Assembly (NCBI GenBank): GCA_050250135.1
Contig: JBFWPF010000002.1
Coordinates: 26,709 to 90,708, forward strand
Reading direction: 5' to 3'
Source of the DNA: JBFWPF01 sp050250135
GTDB taxonomy: Bacteria > Chlamydiota > Chlamydiia > Chlamydiales > JAFEGQ01
Length of the DNA: 64,000 nt
The stretch's first letter is position 1. Each line of letters begins with the position of its first letter. A program made the position numbers and the translations under genes. Under the pieces are notes generated by a model. That model saw only the letters and a program-made list of their open reading frames with translations, did not search any database and was not told the DNA's origin. Below, in pieces: positions 26,501 to 34,800 of this stretch.

Positions 26501-26741
26501 GCTCCTCTTTAGAGAGAACAAAGGGGCCCGCCCAGGTCAGCAACCGATCCAGGTGGTGATCAGCCAAGAGGGAGGGGCCAGAGCCCACCTCTACCGCCAG
26601 CCGGAGGTGATGAGGGACAACCCAGAACTCATCGGTGGACGGCTTGAGACAACCGGCCGAATTGAGACCCTCGATCAAAAACCCGAACGTCCAAAAGAGG
26701 AGACGGAGATCGTCCGCATGCTCGGGTTCCCTACCCGTTAG
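23574..26741 (+). CDS. Inverse-autotransporter-like surface protein with beta-helix passenger, copy 2
   Basis: 1055 aa from the ATG at 23574, which has AGAGG five bases upstream; a GTG two codons earlier is poorer. Signal peptide MLRTLFNRIILLLSACAAVSA. The barrel is clearly paralogous to copy 1 (GSIGLGYRRLV, AAFGINGFADVSYSEA, GAELLGQCWEARANGYI, LWGYGGYYWFADRGVKTIEG), as is the Cys-rich hinge (CGFKKGCGLDVKACC...CQRMNNRVLREPAIW) and the passenger entry (LYFVDATGGGTGS). The passenger is a beta-helix of many short turns (HALELRDALNFTAYDLDFHN, GNGITIRASDGVLVDGL). The C-terminal 60 residues are charged and lack a second barrel. The two genes probably form one operon, and divergence between passengers suggests host-surface selection. 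Confidence 0.75.
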   Translation: MLRTLFNRIILLLSACAAVSAYCPIDGFWVPSAEVDGKIGSFRKGAGITLFAPVCQDCNSLVFWQTNFGNYRKVWTGSIGLGYRRLVTPWAAFGINGFADVSYSEASRAYGQLGFGAELLGQCWEARANGYIPTTRRTCVHQEIIQAQPFVEEGSQRFYSQLTNFRLVERSYKGFDAEAGYSVKLWRGQLWGYGGYYWFADRGVKTIEGPRVRVEYHLFNLFRTCGTRVVLAGEWAYDYLHRNQGLFIASLRVPLCGFKKGCGLDVKACCVPTLCQRMNNRVLREPAIWIDRTREDEYYPAPILGRLTGAIRHLYFVDATGGGTGSLENPFNLEQALAQSGPEDLLFLLGEIEVAGTLQLKHGQTLMGSAEAREIPLDFVEMGIYTVANNGEVLPRARLIGDGTHDVVSLAHHGALRDVDIDANGGARAIVGDRVQNVRLSRGRIGNASGHALELRDALNFTAYDLDFHNIAGDALWISGSNIVMRKFEIDGVAGNGITIRASDGVLVDGLKCHGLKGIAVDAEGSRRVVLRKVGGEGDQRVALHGVRHYALHDCTLHSEGGTLLAITQCSGRGLIRNSELTGTDATLLSLLGDGSHLAFTGENTVRARGGCALQILQSSGSVDGTQLALTFEGEAARAPIQIAGAGEVKVGEVRLLPTGVCSAALSIADANVHFDKLVAQNLAGTALQAKNATLSVREGVLLAQQGPAVDLTGVRGEILLATAASVGSPTQGIVLSDFNGKLTIRDLQIREGAAGSILFDGGKGILSAHGAILNTAGPVLRAQNLRPEGGISLYGLSKEGIPLITGRGGQGVVLENCAGPVLVAGATLDIVDGQAYLATGCTGKLVLAQSQLASSGLTTEVVGLYNATDFTLRNSVIGGGEGELLSGVALYLGADLPKRAGINEQGEATFAPPPIQRIDLRDNAFVGVDHFADAAVDLKVVGAPGVAQAIIERNDTGAAEQAYAFSSRGPEGRLELLFRENKGARPGQQPIQVVISQEGGARAHLYRQPEVMRDNPELIGGRLETTGRIETLDQKPERPKEETEIVRMLGFPTR

Positions 26742-26795
26742 ACGGAAATCCCGTCTTTGATAGAGTGACGCAGCAGGGTAACGACCGGAGGCCCC

Positions 26796-29700
26796 TTGCC
26801 TAGGCTTTGTCTTAAGAGAATCGAACTGGTTGGGTTCAAGTCGTTTGCCGATAGAACTAGCCTCAATTTCGTCGAAGGGGTGACAGGGATTGTCGGCCCC
26901 AACGGGTGTGGGAAGTCCAATATCGCCGATGCCTTTCGCTGGGTGCTCGGGGAACAGTCGGCCAAGTCGCTGCGCGGCGACAAGATGGCCGACGTCCTCT
27001 TCGCGGGAACCGACAAGCGGCGCCCCGCCCCCTATTGCGAGGTCACCCTCACCTTCGACAACAGCGATGGCCACCTTGCGATCCCCTACGAGGAGGTCGC
27101 CATCAGCCGCCGCCTCACCCGAAAGGGGGATTCCGACTACCAGATCAACGGCACCTCTTGCCGCCTAAAGGATATCCACCATCTCTTCTTCGACACTGGC
27201 CTTGGCAAGGAGGCCTTTGCGATCTTTGAGCAGGGGAAGATCGAGGAGATCATCCTCCGCAATCCCGAGGAGCGGCGCCCCATCTTCGAGCAAGCAGCCG
27301 GGATCGCCCGCTACCGCCACCAGTGGCGAGAGGCGCAGCGGCGGCTCGACCAGACCGAGCAGCACCTCACCCGCGCACACGACATCAACGGTGAGGTCGA
27401 AAAGCAGATCCGCCTCCTCGAAAAGCAGGTCGCCGAAGCGACCGCCTATCGGGAGAACAAAGCCCGCTTGGAGCTGTTGGAGAGGGGGCTTTTGCAGGCC
27501 AAGTGGAGTGGGCATCGGGCCCAGGTGGCCGCTAAAGAGGGGGAGCTAGCCCTCCTCCATCAAAAGCAAGCCGCCTCCCAAGTGACCTCTCAAGAACTTG
27601 CCGAGCAGAAGGGGAGGGCCAAATGGGCCCTCGAGCAGGAAGAGGGGCGCCTGAAAGGGGCGACCGAAGCCCTCTACGCCCTCCGCTCCCGCCTCCAGGT
27701 CCAGCTGGCCGAAGGGGAGGGGATCCGCCAGCGCCTCGCCGAAGTTCAGGAGCGGTCGGTCCAATGTGAACGGGAGCTCGCCGCCATTCAAGGGCAAGAG
27801 GGGCAGATCGCCCGCGAGGCCGAAGGGATTGCGGCCAGGCGCGCCAAGCTGAAAGGGGCCCTCGAGGAGGCTCAGCAGGCCCTCGAAGAGAGCCAGGGGA
27901 GCCTCACCGAATGTCAGAAGGCCCTCCACCAGTGCCAGGAGGAGCAGGTCCGCCTCCAAAAAGGGCAGATGGATGAGGTCCAACGGGCCCACGCCCTCGC
28001 CAGCCGCTTGCGAGAGGGGGAGGTCCGGCTTGAAAACGGAGTCGAGCGCCTCCACGCTCTCAAGGTGCGGCAAGAGGAGCTCGATGGGGCGCGAGGCGAC
28101 CTCAAACAGCGCCTGGCCGAGCGGACCGCTCAGTCGGCCGAGTTAACACGCACCGTGAAAGGGGAGCGCGAAGAGGTTGAGGGGCTCCTCGCCGAGCTGG
28201 AAACGGTAGAGGGGCGCCTTCAGGAGATCGGGTGCGAGCGGGAGCACCTCACCGATGAGCTTGCCCAAAACCGGGCCCGCCACAAGGTCCTCCACCAACT
28301 TGAGCAGGAGGGGGAGGGGTTGCCGAAGGGGAGCCGCCTCCTGCTTCAGGCCTTTGAGGCCCTAATCCCCCTAGCCGACGCCTGCACCCCCCTTCCGGGC
28401 TACGAGCAAACGGTCGCTACTGCCCTTCAGCTCTACACCGGCACCCTCTTGGCTAAAGATGAAAGGACCCTTGCGGCCGCTCTGGACTGGGCCCAGCGGG
28501 AGGGGATTGAGGGCTACTCCCTCACCTCACCCGAGCGGCTCGCCGCAGCGGCCACCCCTATCGCTCCCTCGGTTGCCCCCCATGTGCAGCCCGAAAGCCC
28601 CCTCCACCCCCTCCTCGAATCACTGACCCTTACCGACGGCCTCCTCGACCACGCCGGGATCCTCTTCTCCCCTCTTGCCGACGATGAAAGCCCTGTGATG
28701 AGAAGGGCAGAGCTCAAAAAGCTCACCACTCTGATCGCCAAGGGGGAAAAGATGCTGGCCACCCTAACCGAAGAGGGGGAGCGACGGAAAGGGGAGCGGG
28801 CCCAGCTGCAGGCCAAACGGGCTAGCGCCGAACAGAGCCTGCGCCAAACCGAGATGAAGCTCGTCGAGTGCAACGTCTCGCTCGATAGGACCAGAACCGA
28901 CGCAGCCGCCATTGAGAAAGAGGAGAGGGAGCTCCTCCACCGTCAGGAGGAGATCGCCGCCTTGCAGAGAAAGCTCTCCGTTGAGATCGACTCCCTGCAA
29001 AAGGAGGTCGACAAAGCGCGCATTCGGCTGACCACCTGCCAGGAGGAGGCCGACAGGATCGCCAAAAAGCTTGAGGGCTACCTCGACCAGGTGCGGGAGT
29101 TTGCCAAAGGACGCCGGCAGCGGGAGCAGCGGGTTCACGAGCTCTCCCTCGAGCGGCACGGACTCGACTCGACCGCCTCCCTCATCGAGGCCAAGCAGCT
29201 CGGCCAACGGAAGGAGCAGACCCGCCTTGTCGCCGAATTGGAGGCCCTTTCCAAAAAGGAGAAAGAGCTCTCCGCCGCCCTAGCTACCCTCAAAGAGCCC
29301 AAGGCTGAAGCGGCCGCCCTGAGCCAAGCCGAGGCGGAGGTCAAAGCGCTAGAGGAGGCCCTCGCCAAAATCCGTGCTGAACTCGAGATGATCGAGCAAA
29401 AAGAGGGCGAGGGGAGGAAGGGGAGCGATCAGCTCCAGAAAGCGGCCCACCAGCTAGAGGTCGATATTGCCAGGGAACGGGCCGCTGCTGAAGCCCTTGC
29501 TGAGGAGATGCTCGAGCGGTTTGAGACCCCCATCGATGGGGAGGAGACCCCTCTCGACCTTCCGCTCACCGAGGCAGAGAAGGAGATCCGCACCTTGCGC
29601 AAAGCGGTCGAAGGGGCAACCGAAGTCAACCTCGCCGCTGCTGCCGAATACGACGAGAAAAAGACCCGCCACCATTTCCTCTCCGAGCAGCTCACCGACC

Positions 29701-30230
29701 TCGAAAACTCCAAAAAAGAGCTCGAAGAGATCATCGCCGAGCTCGATCGGGAGAGCCGCCACCGCTTCGAGCAGACCTTCGAGGAGGTCCGGCGCCACTT
29801 CCAGGAGCAGTTTCAGATCCTGTTCAACGGGGGTGAGGCCGACCTCACCTTTGTCGGCTCCGACGATATCTTGCAGGCCGGTATCGACATCGTCGCCAAG
29901 CCACCCGGCAAAAAGATGCGCTCCATCAAGCTCCTTTCTGGCGGCGAAAAGTGCCTCACCGCTATGGCGCTCCTGTTTGCCCTTTTCAAGGTGCGCCCCG
30001 CTCCCTTCTGTATCCTAGACGAGATGGATGCTCCCCTTGACGACTCCAACATCGCCCGCTTCCTGAGCGTCGTCCGCCCCTTCATGGAGCAGACCCAGTT
30101 CCTGATCATCACCCACAACAAGCGGACCATGGCCGCTGCCGACACCCTCTTTGGGGTCTCCATGGAGGAGAAGGGGGTCTCCAAGATCCTCTCCCTCCAG
30201 TTTGAGCACCGCACCGCCGTTGCTATCTAG
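26796..30230 (+). CDS. smc: Chromosome segregation protein SMC
   Basis: 1144 aa, a TTG start with GGAGG just upstream. Residues 1-160 hold the N-terminal ATPase half with Walker A GPNGCGKSN (about 34-42). Two long coiled coils (about 165-480 and 660-980) flank a hinge that is reduced or divergent here (about 500-640). The C-terminal half has the ABC signature LSGGEK (about 1047) and Walker B CILDEMDAPLDD (about 1070-1081). It compacts and segregates the chromosome with ScpA/ScpB, which are not in the window. The TAG stop codon lies inside the terminal repeat of a hairpin element, so that insertion may have set the present C-terminus (KILSLQFEHRTAVAI). Confidence 0.97.
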   Translation: MPRLCLKRIELVGFKSFADRTSLNFVEGVTGIVGPNGCGKSNIADAFRWVLGEQSAKSLRGDKMADVLFAGTDKRRPAPYCEVTLTFDNSDGHLAIPYEEVAISRRLTRKGDSDYQINGTSCRLKDIHHLFFDTGLGKEAFAIFEQGKIEEIILRNPEERRPIFEQAAGIARYRHQWREAQRRLDQTEQHLTRAHDINGEVEKQIRLLEKQVAEATAYRENKARLELLERGLLQAKWSGHRAQVAAKEGELALLHQKQAASQVTSQELAEQKGRAKWALEQEEGRLKGATEALYALRSRLQVQLAEGEGIRQRLAEVQERSVQCERELAAIQGQEGQIAREAEGIAARRAKLKGALEEAQQALEESQGSLTECQKALHQCQEEQVRLQKGQMDEVQRAHALASRLREGEVRLENGVERLHALKVRQEELDGARGDLKQRLAERTAQSAELTRTVKGEREEVEGLLAELETVEGRLQEIGCEREHLTDELAQNRARHKVLHQLEQEGEGLPKGSRLLLQAFEALIPLADACTPLPGYEQTVATALQLYTGTLLAKDERTLAAALDWAQREGIEGYSLTSPERLAAAATPIAPSVAPHVQPESPLHPLLESLTLTDGLLDHAGILFSPLADDESPVMRRAELKKLTTLIAKGEKMLATLTEEGERRKGERAQLQAKRASAEQSLRQTEMKLVECNVSLDRTRTDAAAIEKEERELLHRQEEIAALQRKLSVEIDSLQKEVDKARIRLTTCQEEADRIAKKLEGYLDQVREFAKGRRQREQRVHELSLERHGLDSTASLIEAKQLGQRKEQTRLVAELEALSKKEKELSAALATLKEPKAEAAALSQAEAEVKALEEALAKIRAELEMIEQKEGEGRKGSDQLQKAAHQLEVDIARERAAAEALAEEMLERFETPIDGEETPLDLPLTEAEKEIRTLRKAVEGATEVNLAAAAEYDEKKTRHHFLSEQLTDLENSKKELEEIIAELDRESRHRFEQTFEEVRRHFQEQFQILFNGGEADLTFVGSDDILQAGIDIVAKPPGKKMRSIKLLSGGEKCLTAMALLFALFKVRPAPFCILDEMDAPLDDSNIARFLSVVRPFMEQTQFLIITHNKRTMAAADTLFGVSMEEKGVSKILSLQFEHRTAVAI

Positions 30231-30395
30231 GGCATGTCACCGATTATCTTCCCAGATCTCCAGGGGAGATTGGCCCCTAAAGCCGTTTCTTCGCCTCGGA
30301 CAGGGCGCTTTGGCCCTGCCCTTCGGCTCAGAAACGTCCCTAGGAACTCAATCTCCCTCTGGATCTCAAGGGAAGTTAATCGATGACATGCCCTA
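30228..30395. mobile_element. 168-bp hairpin element with TA ends, MITE-like
   Basis: The whole segment folds on itself. The outer 26 nt on each side (30228-30253 and 30370-30395) match in 24 of 26 positions when one is reverse-complemented, starting TAGGGCATGTCA. Inner arms keep pairing (AGATC, GGGAGATTG/CAATCTCCC, CGTTTCT/AGAAACG) up to an apex stem CAGGGC/GCCCTG near 30311. The ends are TA, the target-site duplication of IS630/mariner-type transposons, so a miniature inverted-repeat element is likely. It separates smc from a GxxExxY gene. A transcription terminator function is also possible. No second copy was noticed in the window. Confidence 0.6.
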
Positions 30396-30423
30396 AAATT
30401 TTCATCAAGATTATACTCTCTCC

Positions 30424-30828
30424 ATGAAATGGGGAGATCCACTGACCGGAGCGGTGATTGGGGCTGCCATCGAGGTGCACAAGTCACTCGGTGGCCCTGG
30501 CCTGCGCGAGCGGATCTATGAGGAGGCCCTCTGCCAGGAGCTTAGGCTGCGGGGTCTCGAGGCCATCCGGCAACTCCCCCTGCCGATCCGCTACAAGGGC
30601 GTGCAGCTCCGTAACCCCCTTATCGTCGACCTCCTTGTGGAGCGCCGCCTCATCATTGAGGTTAAAGCCACAGAGGAGAATTCCCCCCTTCACCGCTCCC
30701 AACTCCTGACCTACCTCCGCCTTAGCGGCCTCCCTGTCGGCCTCCTCATCAACTTTGGAGGGCGCCTCCTTAAACACGGCATCGTCCGGGTCCGATCATC
30801 GCTTGATCTTCGCCGCACACTCGGTTAA
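30424..30828 (+). CDS. GxxExxY protein (PD-(D/E)XK nuclease-like)
   Basis: 134 aa. The family motif GxxExxY is present as GLRERIYEEAL near residue 24, followed by a conserved strand set (IVDLLVERRLIIEVKAT) that carries the D...E-x-K pattern of PD-(D/E)XK nucleases, and the ending LPVGLLINFGG. The biochemical role of the family is not firmly known. It begins 28 bp beyond a hairpin element and ends 9 bp before the alanine dehydrogenase gene. GxxExxY genes are scattered in mobile contexts, so it may have arrived with the element (inference). Confidence 0.85.
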   Translation: MKWGDPLTGAVIGAAIEVHKSLGGPGLRERIYEEALCQELRLRGLEAIRQLPLPIRYKGVQLRNPLIVDLLVERRLIIEVKATEENSPLHRSQLLTYLRLSGLPVGLLINFGGRLLKHGIVRVRSSLDLRRTLG

Positions 30829-30837
30829 GAAACAGGG

Positions 30838-31800
30838 ATGGAGATCGGGATTCCGCGCGAGGTCAAGGAGGGTGAGGGGCGCGTTGCCGTAACCCCTGAG
30901 ATGGTGACCACTCTGGTTGCCGCCGGCCACCGCATCACTATTGAGAGAGGAGCGGGTGCTCAGGCGGGCTATCTCGACAGTGCCTATGCCGCTGCGGGCG
31001 CCCAAATCGCCCCCTCTCCCCGCGAGGTCTACGCCGCCACCTTCGTTCTCAAGGTCAAGGAGCCGCAGGAGTCGGAGTTCGGCTACCTCCGCACTGGACA
31101 GATCCTATTCTGCTACCTCCACCTGGCTGCCAACGTCCGCCTCGCGCGCGTCTTGAAAGAGCAGAGGGTGCTCGCTGTCGGGTACGAAACGGTAACCGAC
31201 GACGAGGGAAGGCGGCCCCTGCTTGTGCCGATGAGCACCCTCGCCGGCCGGATCGCCGTCCAAGAGGGGGCCCACCACCTCGGCACCCCTCAGGGGGGCA
31301 AGGGGGTTCTGATCGGTCGGGGTAGGGTTGTGGTGCTTGGCGCCGGGACCGTCGGCTTTAATGCTGCTGAGGTAGCCATTGGGATGGGAGCCCAAGTGGT
31401 GGTGTTCGACAAGAGTGAGTCAGCCCTTGCTCGAATAACGGGAGCTACCACCGCAGTGGCCTCGCCTGAGTCGATCGCAAGAGAGATCGCCACGGCCGAC
31501 CTTGTCATCGGCGCGGTCTTTGTCCCAGAACAGGCCACCCCACGCCTCATCACCCGAAAGATGCTAAAGGGGATGGAGCCGGGATCGGTCTTTGTCGATG
31601 TGGGGATCGATCAAGGGGGATGTAGCCAAACCTCTCGGCCCACAACCCTCTCCAAGCCGACCTACGTAGAGGAGGGGGTCATCCACTACTGCGTCCCCAA
31701 TATGCCGGGTGCCTTCCCCAAAAGTGCCAGCGCCGCCCTCTGCCAGGCGACCTTGCCCTATGTCCTTCAGATCGCCTCAGCGGGCAAACCCGTTTCATAG
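30838..31800 (+). CDS. ald: Alanine dehydrogenase, shortened form
   Basis: 320 aa against about 370 for typical Ald. The N-terminal pyruvate-binding Arg (PREVKEGEGRVA), Lys (KVKEP), the active-site His (CYLHLA), the NAD loop VLGAGTVGFNAAEVAIGMGA and the catalytic Asp in FVDVGIDQGG are all there, as is the substrate-lid region YCVPNMPGAFP. Missing are about 8 residues before the Rossmann strand, some residues after it, and about 40 residues at the C-terminus, where the protein stops after LPYVLQIASAGKPVS. No frameshifted remainder is visible after the stop. It should convert alanine to pyruvate and ammonium if active; together with the glutamate dehydrogenase this suggests amino acid catabolism. 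Confidence 0.85.
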   Translation: MEIGIPREVKEGEGRVAVTPEMVTTLVAAGHRITIERGAGAQAGYLDSAYAAAGAQIAPSPREVYAATFVLKVKEPQESEFGYLRTGQILFCYLHLAANVRLARVLKEQRVLAVGYETVTDDEGRRPLLVPMSTLAGRIAVQEGAHHLGTPQGGKGVLIGRGRVVVLGAGTVGFNAAEVAIGMGAQVVVFDKSESALARITGATTAVASPESIAREIATADLVIGAVFVPEQATPRLITRKMLKGMEPGSVFVDVGIDQGGCSQTSRPTTLSKPTYVEEGVIHYCVPNMPGAFPKSASAALCQATLPYVLQIASAGKPVS

Positions 31801-31864
31801 TCGATATCCAATTCCCTTTTTGGTACCCTTGAGGGTTATCTTCCAATCGCTTACCGGTAGAGGG

Positions 31865-34800
31865 ATGGGATCAAAAGAGGAGTGGATTCGGGAATTTGGG
31901 GAGATCGCGGCCCAGCTAGAGGTCGGTGATGTCGAGTTTTCGGGCTCCACCTACCAGGTGCAGGTATTGGAGGGGGAGGAGGAGTACTGGCCCTTCCTCC
32001 AATTTGACGGGTCGGGAGAGGTGGGGGATTGCTTTTGCTCCTGCGAGACCGCCGACCGGGAGGGGAGTTGCCCCCACTTAGCGGCCGCCCTCCTGTGCAT
32101 CTATGGGGAGCACGCCGAGCCCCTCCACCTCCGCTTCCGCGAAAGCCTCTGGAATACCCTCTGCCGGATCTTCTCCGACCAGCAAGGTCCCGAGCCCTCA
32201 GGGCTCTTTCATGAAGAGGCCCGGTTTGGGATCCGCACGCCCAGTGGAAAGGTCCCCTTTTGGGTGGAAGGGAAGGAAGCCGAGACGGTCCGTCAGCTCG
32301 AGGCGATCACCGTAAAGCGGGTCCGGGAGACCGAGGAGAACTCGATCAAGTTCTCAGGCCTATCGTTTGAGGAGCTGGCCCTTTGGCGCGAGGGGCGCCC
32401 CTCAGAGGCCCTCCGGTATGAGCTCTCCTTCTGGTCCAACCTGGCCAAGTGGCTCTTTCTGCTGCAGGAGCAGGGAGAGCCCTACACGATAGCTTTTGAG
32501 GCGAATGGAGAGGGGATCCCCTCAGGGCTCACCGTTGAATTTGAGCGGTTGCAAGCCCACTTCTACCTCTCCCGGGCCAATTTGCCTCAAGTGATCCCGG
32601 CGCTGGGAACGGTAGAGGGGCCGCTTAAGGTCCATCGGTTTCAGGAGGAGGCGATCCGCACGATTCGCTATGAGCCGCAGACCGGCTGCCTCTATGTAGA
32701 GGCAAAGGGGGAGGCCAAGGAGGGGCCCGAGCCGGAGGAGGCGGTGGCGATCGGCGAGTGGCTCCTGGTTCCGGGGGAGGGCTTTTACTCGCAAGAGCAG
32801 CATGCCCTCTTAAGCCGGAAGAGGATCCCTCCAGAGGCCCTCTCCGATCTCCTCGACCTCCACCACAAGGCCATTGGCAAGCACCTTGCGGTTGGAAAGG
32901 AGCCTCTCCCCCTCCACTACCACCTCTCATTTGATCCCCAGTGGAATCTCCATATCGTCGCCTATCTGTTTGAGGTGGGCGATTTTCAGGGGGGTGGGGC
33001 CCGCTATTTGGGGAACTGGGCCTACCTGGAGGGGGATGGGTTTTACCGCCTCGAGAACCGCCTCTTCGATGAGGCGGTAACGGTAGTGCCTGAGGAGGGG
33101 GTCTCCCCTTTTATCCACCGCCACCGGATTTGGCTGGGGACTCAGAGTGGCTTTTCCCCCCACCTTAAGTCGATCGAGTCCCAGCTCACCTACCGGGTCG
33201 ACGGGGAGGGGCTCACCTTTGTCAGCAGGCCTGGAAGCCTGGCCCAGGAGGTGGGGAATCACGATTTTGGCGACTGGATCTATGTGGCGGGTCAAGGGTT
33301 TTTCGCGAAGGGGGCGATGAGGGGATCGAGTAGGCTCAGGGCAGGTCAGCGGATCCCGCCAGAGGAGCTCCCCTTTTTCCTCCGCACCTATCGGGAGGAT
33401 TTGGAGCTGATCGAGGGGTTCTTCACGCCGGTCTGCCCCGTTGTACGGGGGGTGGTGACCCTGAAGGTGGCCGGGCGGGATCGGGTCGAGGTGGGGTGTG
33501 ACTACCCCCTCTATCCCGAGTACCGAGGCAAGGGAGTCACCCTATTTGGAGACTGGGTTTTCACCGAAGGAGAGGGGTTTTGCAAGATCCCCGACGATCG
33601 CCTCCCTCCAGAGCCCTTTAGGAGAGAGAGGGTGCTGCAAGGGGAGGAGCTAGCCCTTTTTCTCGAGTATGAGCTGCCCGGTCTCCTCCCCATGATCGAA
33701 GAGCTCGATCCTAGGCTCCGCAGGCCAGCCGACCTGCGCCTGTCCGCCAGCGATACCGACGAGCCCTTTGGTGAGGGGCTCATTCAGCTCTCCTTCGACT
33801 ATGTGAGCAGCTTCGGGAGCGTTAGGGCGGCCGATCTCTACCGCGCTGTTGGGCAGGGGCGCCCCTTCATGATGAGCAGCGCCGGCCTCCTCGACCTGCG
33901 CAGCCCCCGCTTCAATTGGCTCCGCAGCCTCCCCTCCTCCCGTGTGGCACAGCGGAGCGGCATCCTTACCCTGTCGACCTTGGAGCTTGTCCGCCTCAGC
34001 GCCACCGAGCGGCTGGAGACCGAGAGGGGGAGCCGCGTTGGGGAGCTGATCGAGCGGATCCTCACCCTAACACCCCCCTCTCCACCCAATCTGGAGGGGC
34101 TAAGGAGCACCCTCCGCCCCTATCAGCAGACCGGTGTCGAATGGCTTTGGTTCCTCTACACCACCGGCCTTTCAGGGCTCCTTTGTGACGATATGGGGCT
34201 AGGAAAGACCCACCAAGCGATGGCCCTCCTCTCCGCTATACTCAACGGAGAGGAGGAGCGCCCCCTCTTTCTCGTTGTCTGCCCCACCTCGGTTATCTAC
34301 CACTGGGAGGAGAAACTTGCCGCCTTCCTCCCTGAGCTTCAGGTGTCCACCTACTACGGTCCCGGGCGGTCCCTTCCGAAGTTGGAACAGACCGACCTTA
34401 TCCTCACCACCTATGGGATCGTCCGGCAGGATCGGGAGAAGCTCTCCCGCCTCAGCTTTACCGCCACCCTCTTCGATGAGATCCAGGTCGCCAAAAATCC
34501 GGGGAGCCAGACCCACAAGAGCCTGGCCCTCCTCCATTCGCGGATGAAGCTTGGCCTGACCGGAACGCCGATCGAAAACTCCCTCACCGAACTCAAAGCG
34601 CTCTTCGATCTCGTCCTCCCCACCTATTTTCCCACCGAGGCGGGCTTTCGGGAGCACTTTCTCCTCCCGATCGAGCGCGAGGGGGATCCCGAGGCTAAAG
34701 GGCGGCTAAAGCAGCTCGTCCGCCCCTTTATCCTCCGCAGGAAAAAGCAGGAGGTGCTCACCGAGCTTCCGGAGAAGACCGAGGAGAAGGCCCATTGTGA

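Noticed and set aside
26742..26795. Short GACGG/CCGTC hairpin after the second autotransporter-like gene as terminator
   Set aside because: Stem of only 5 bp and no T-run; too weak to call.
30227..30487. 86-aa minus ORF across the hairpin element
   Set aside because: It lies mostly within the inverted repeat and has no ribosome-binding site or recognisable domain.
31709..31864. 52-residue N-terminal extension of the SNF2 gene
   Set aside because: It overlaps the conserved end of the alanine dehydrogenase gene and its composition is that of a shadow frame.
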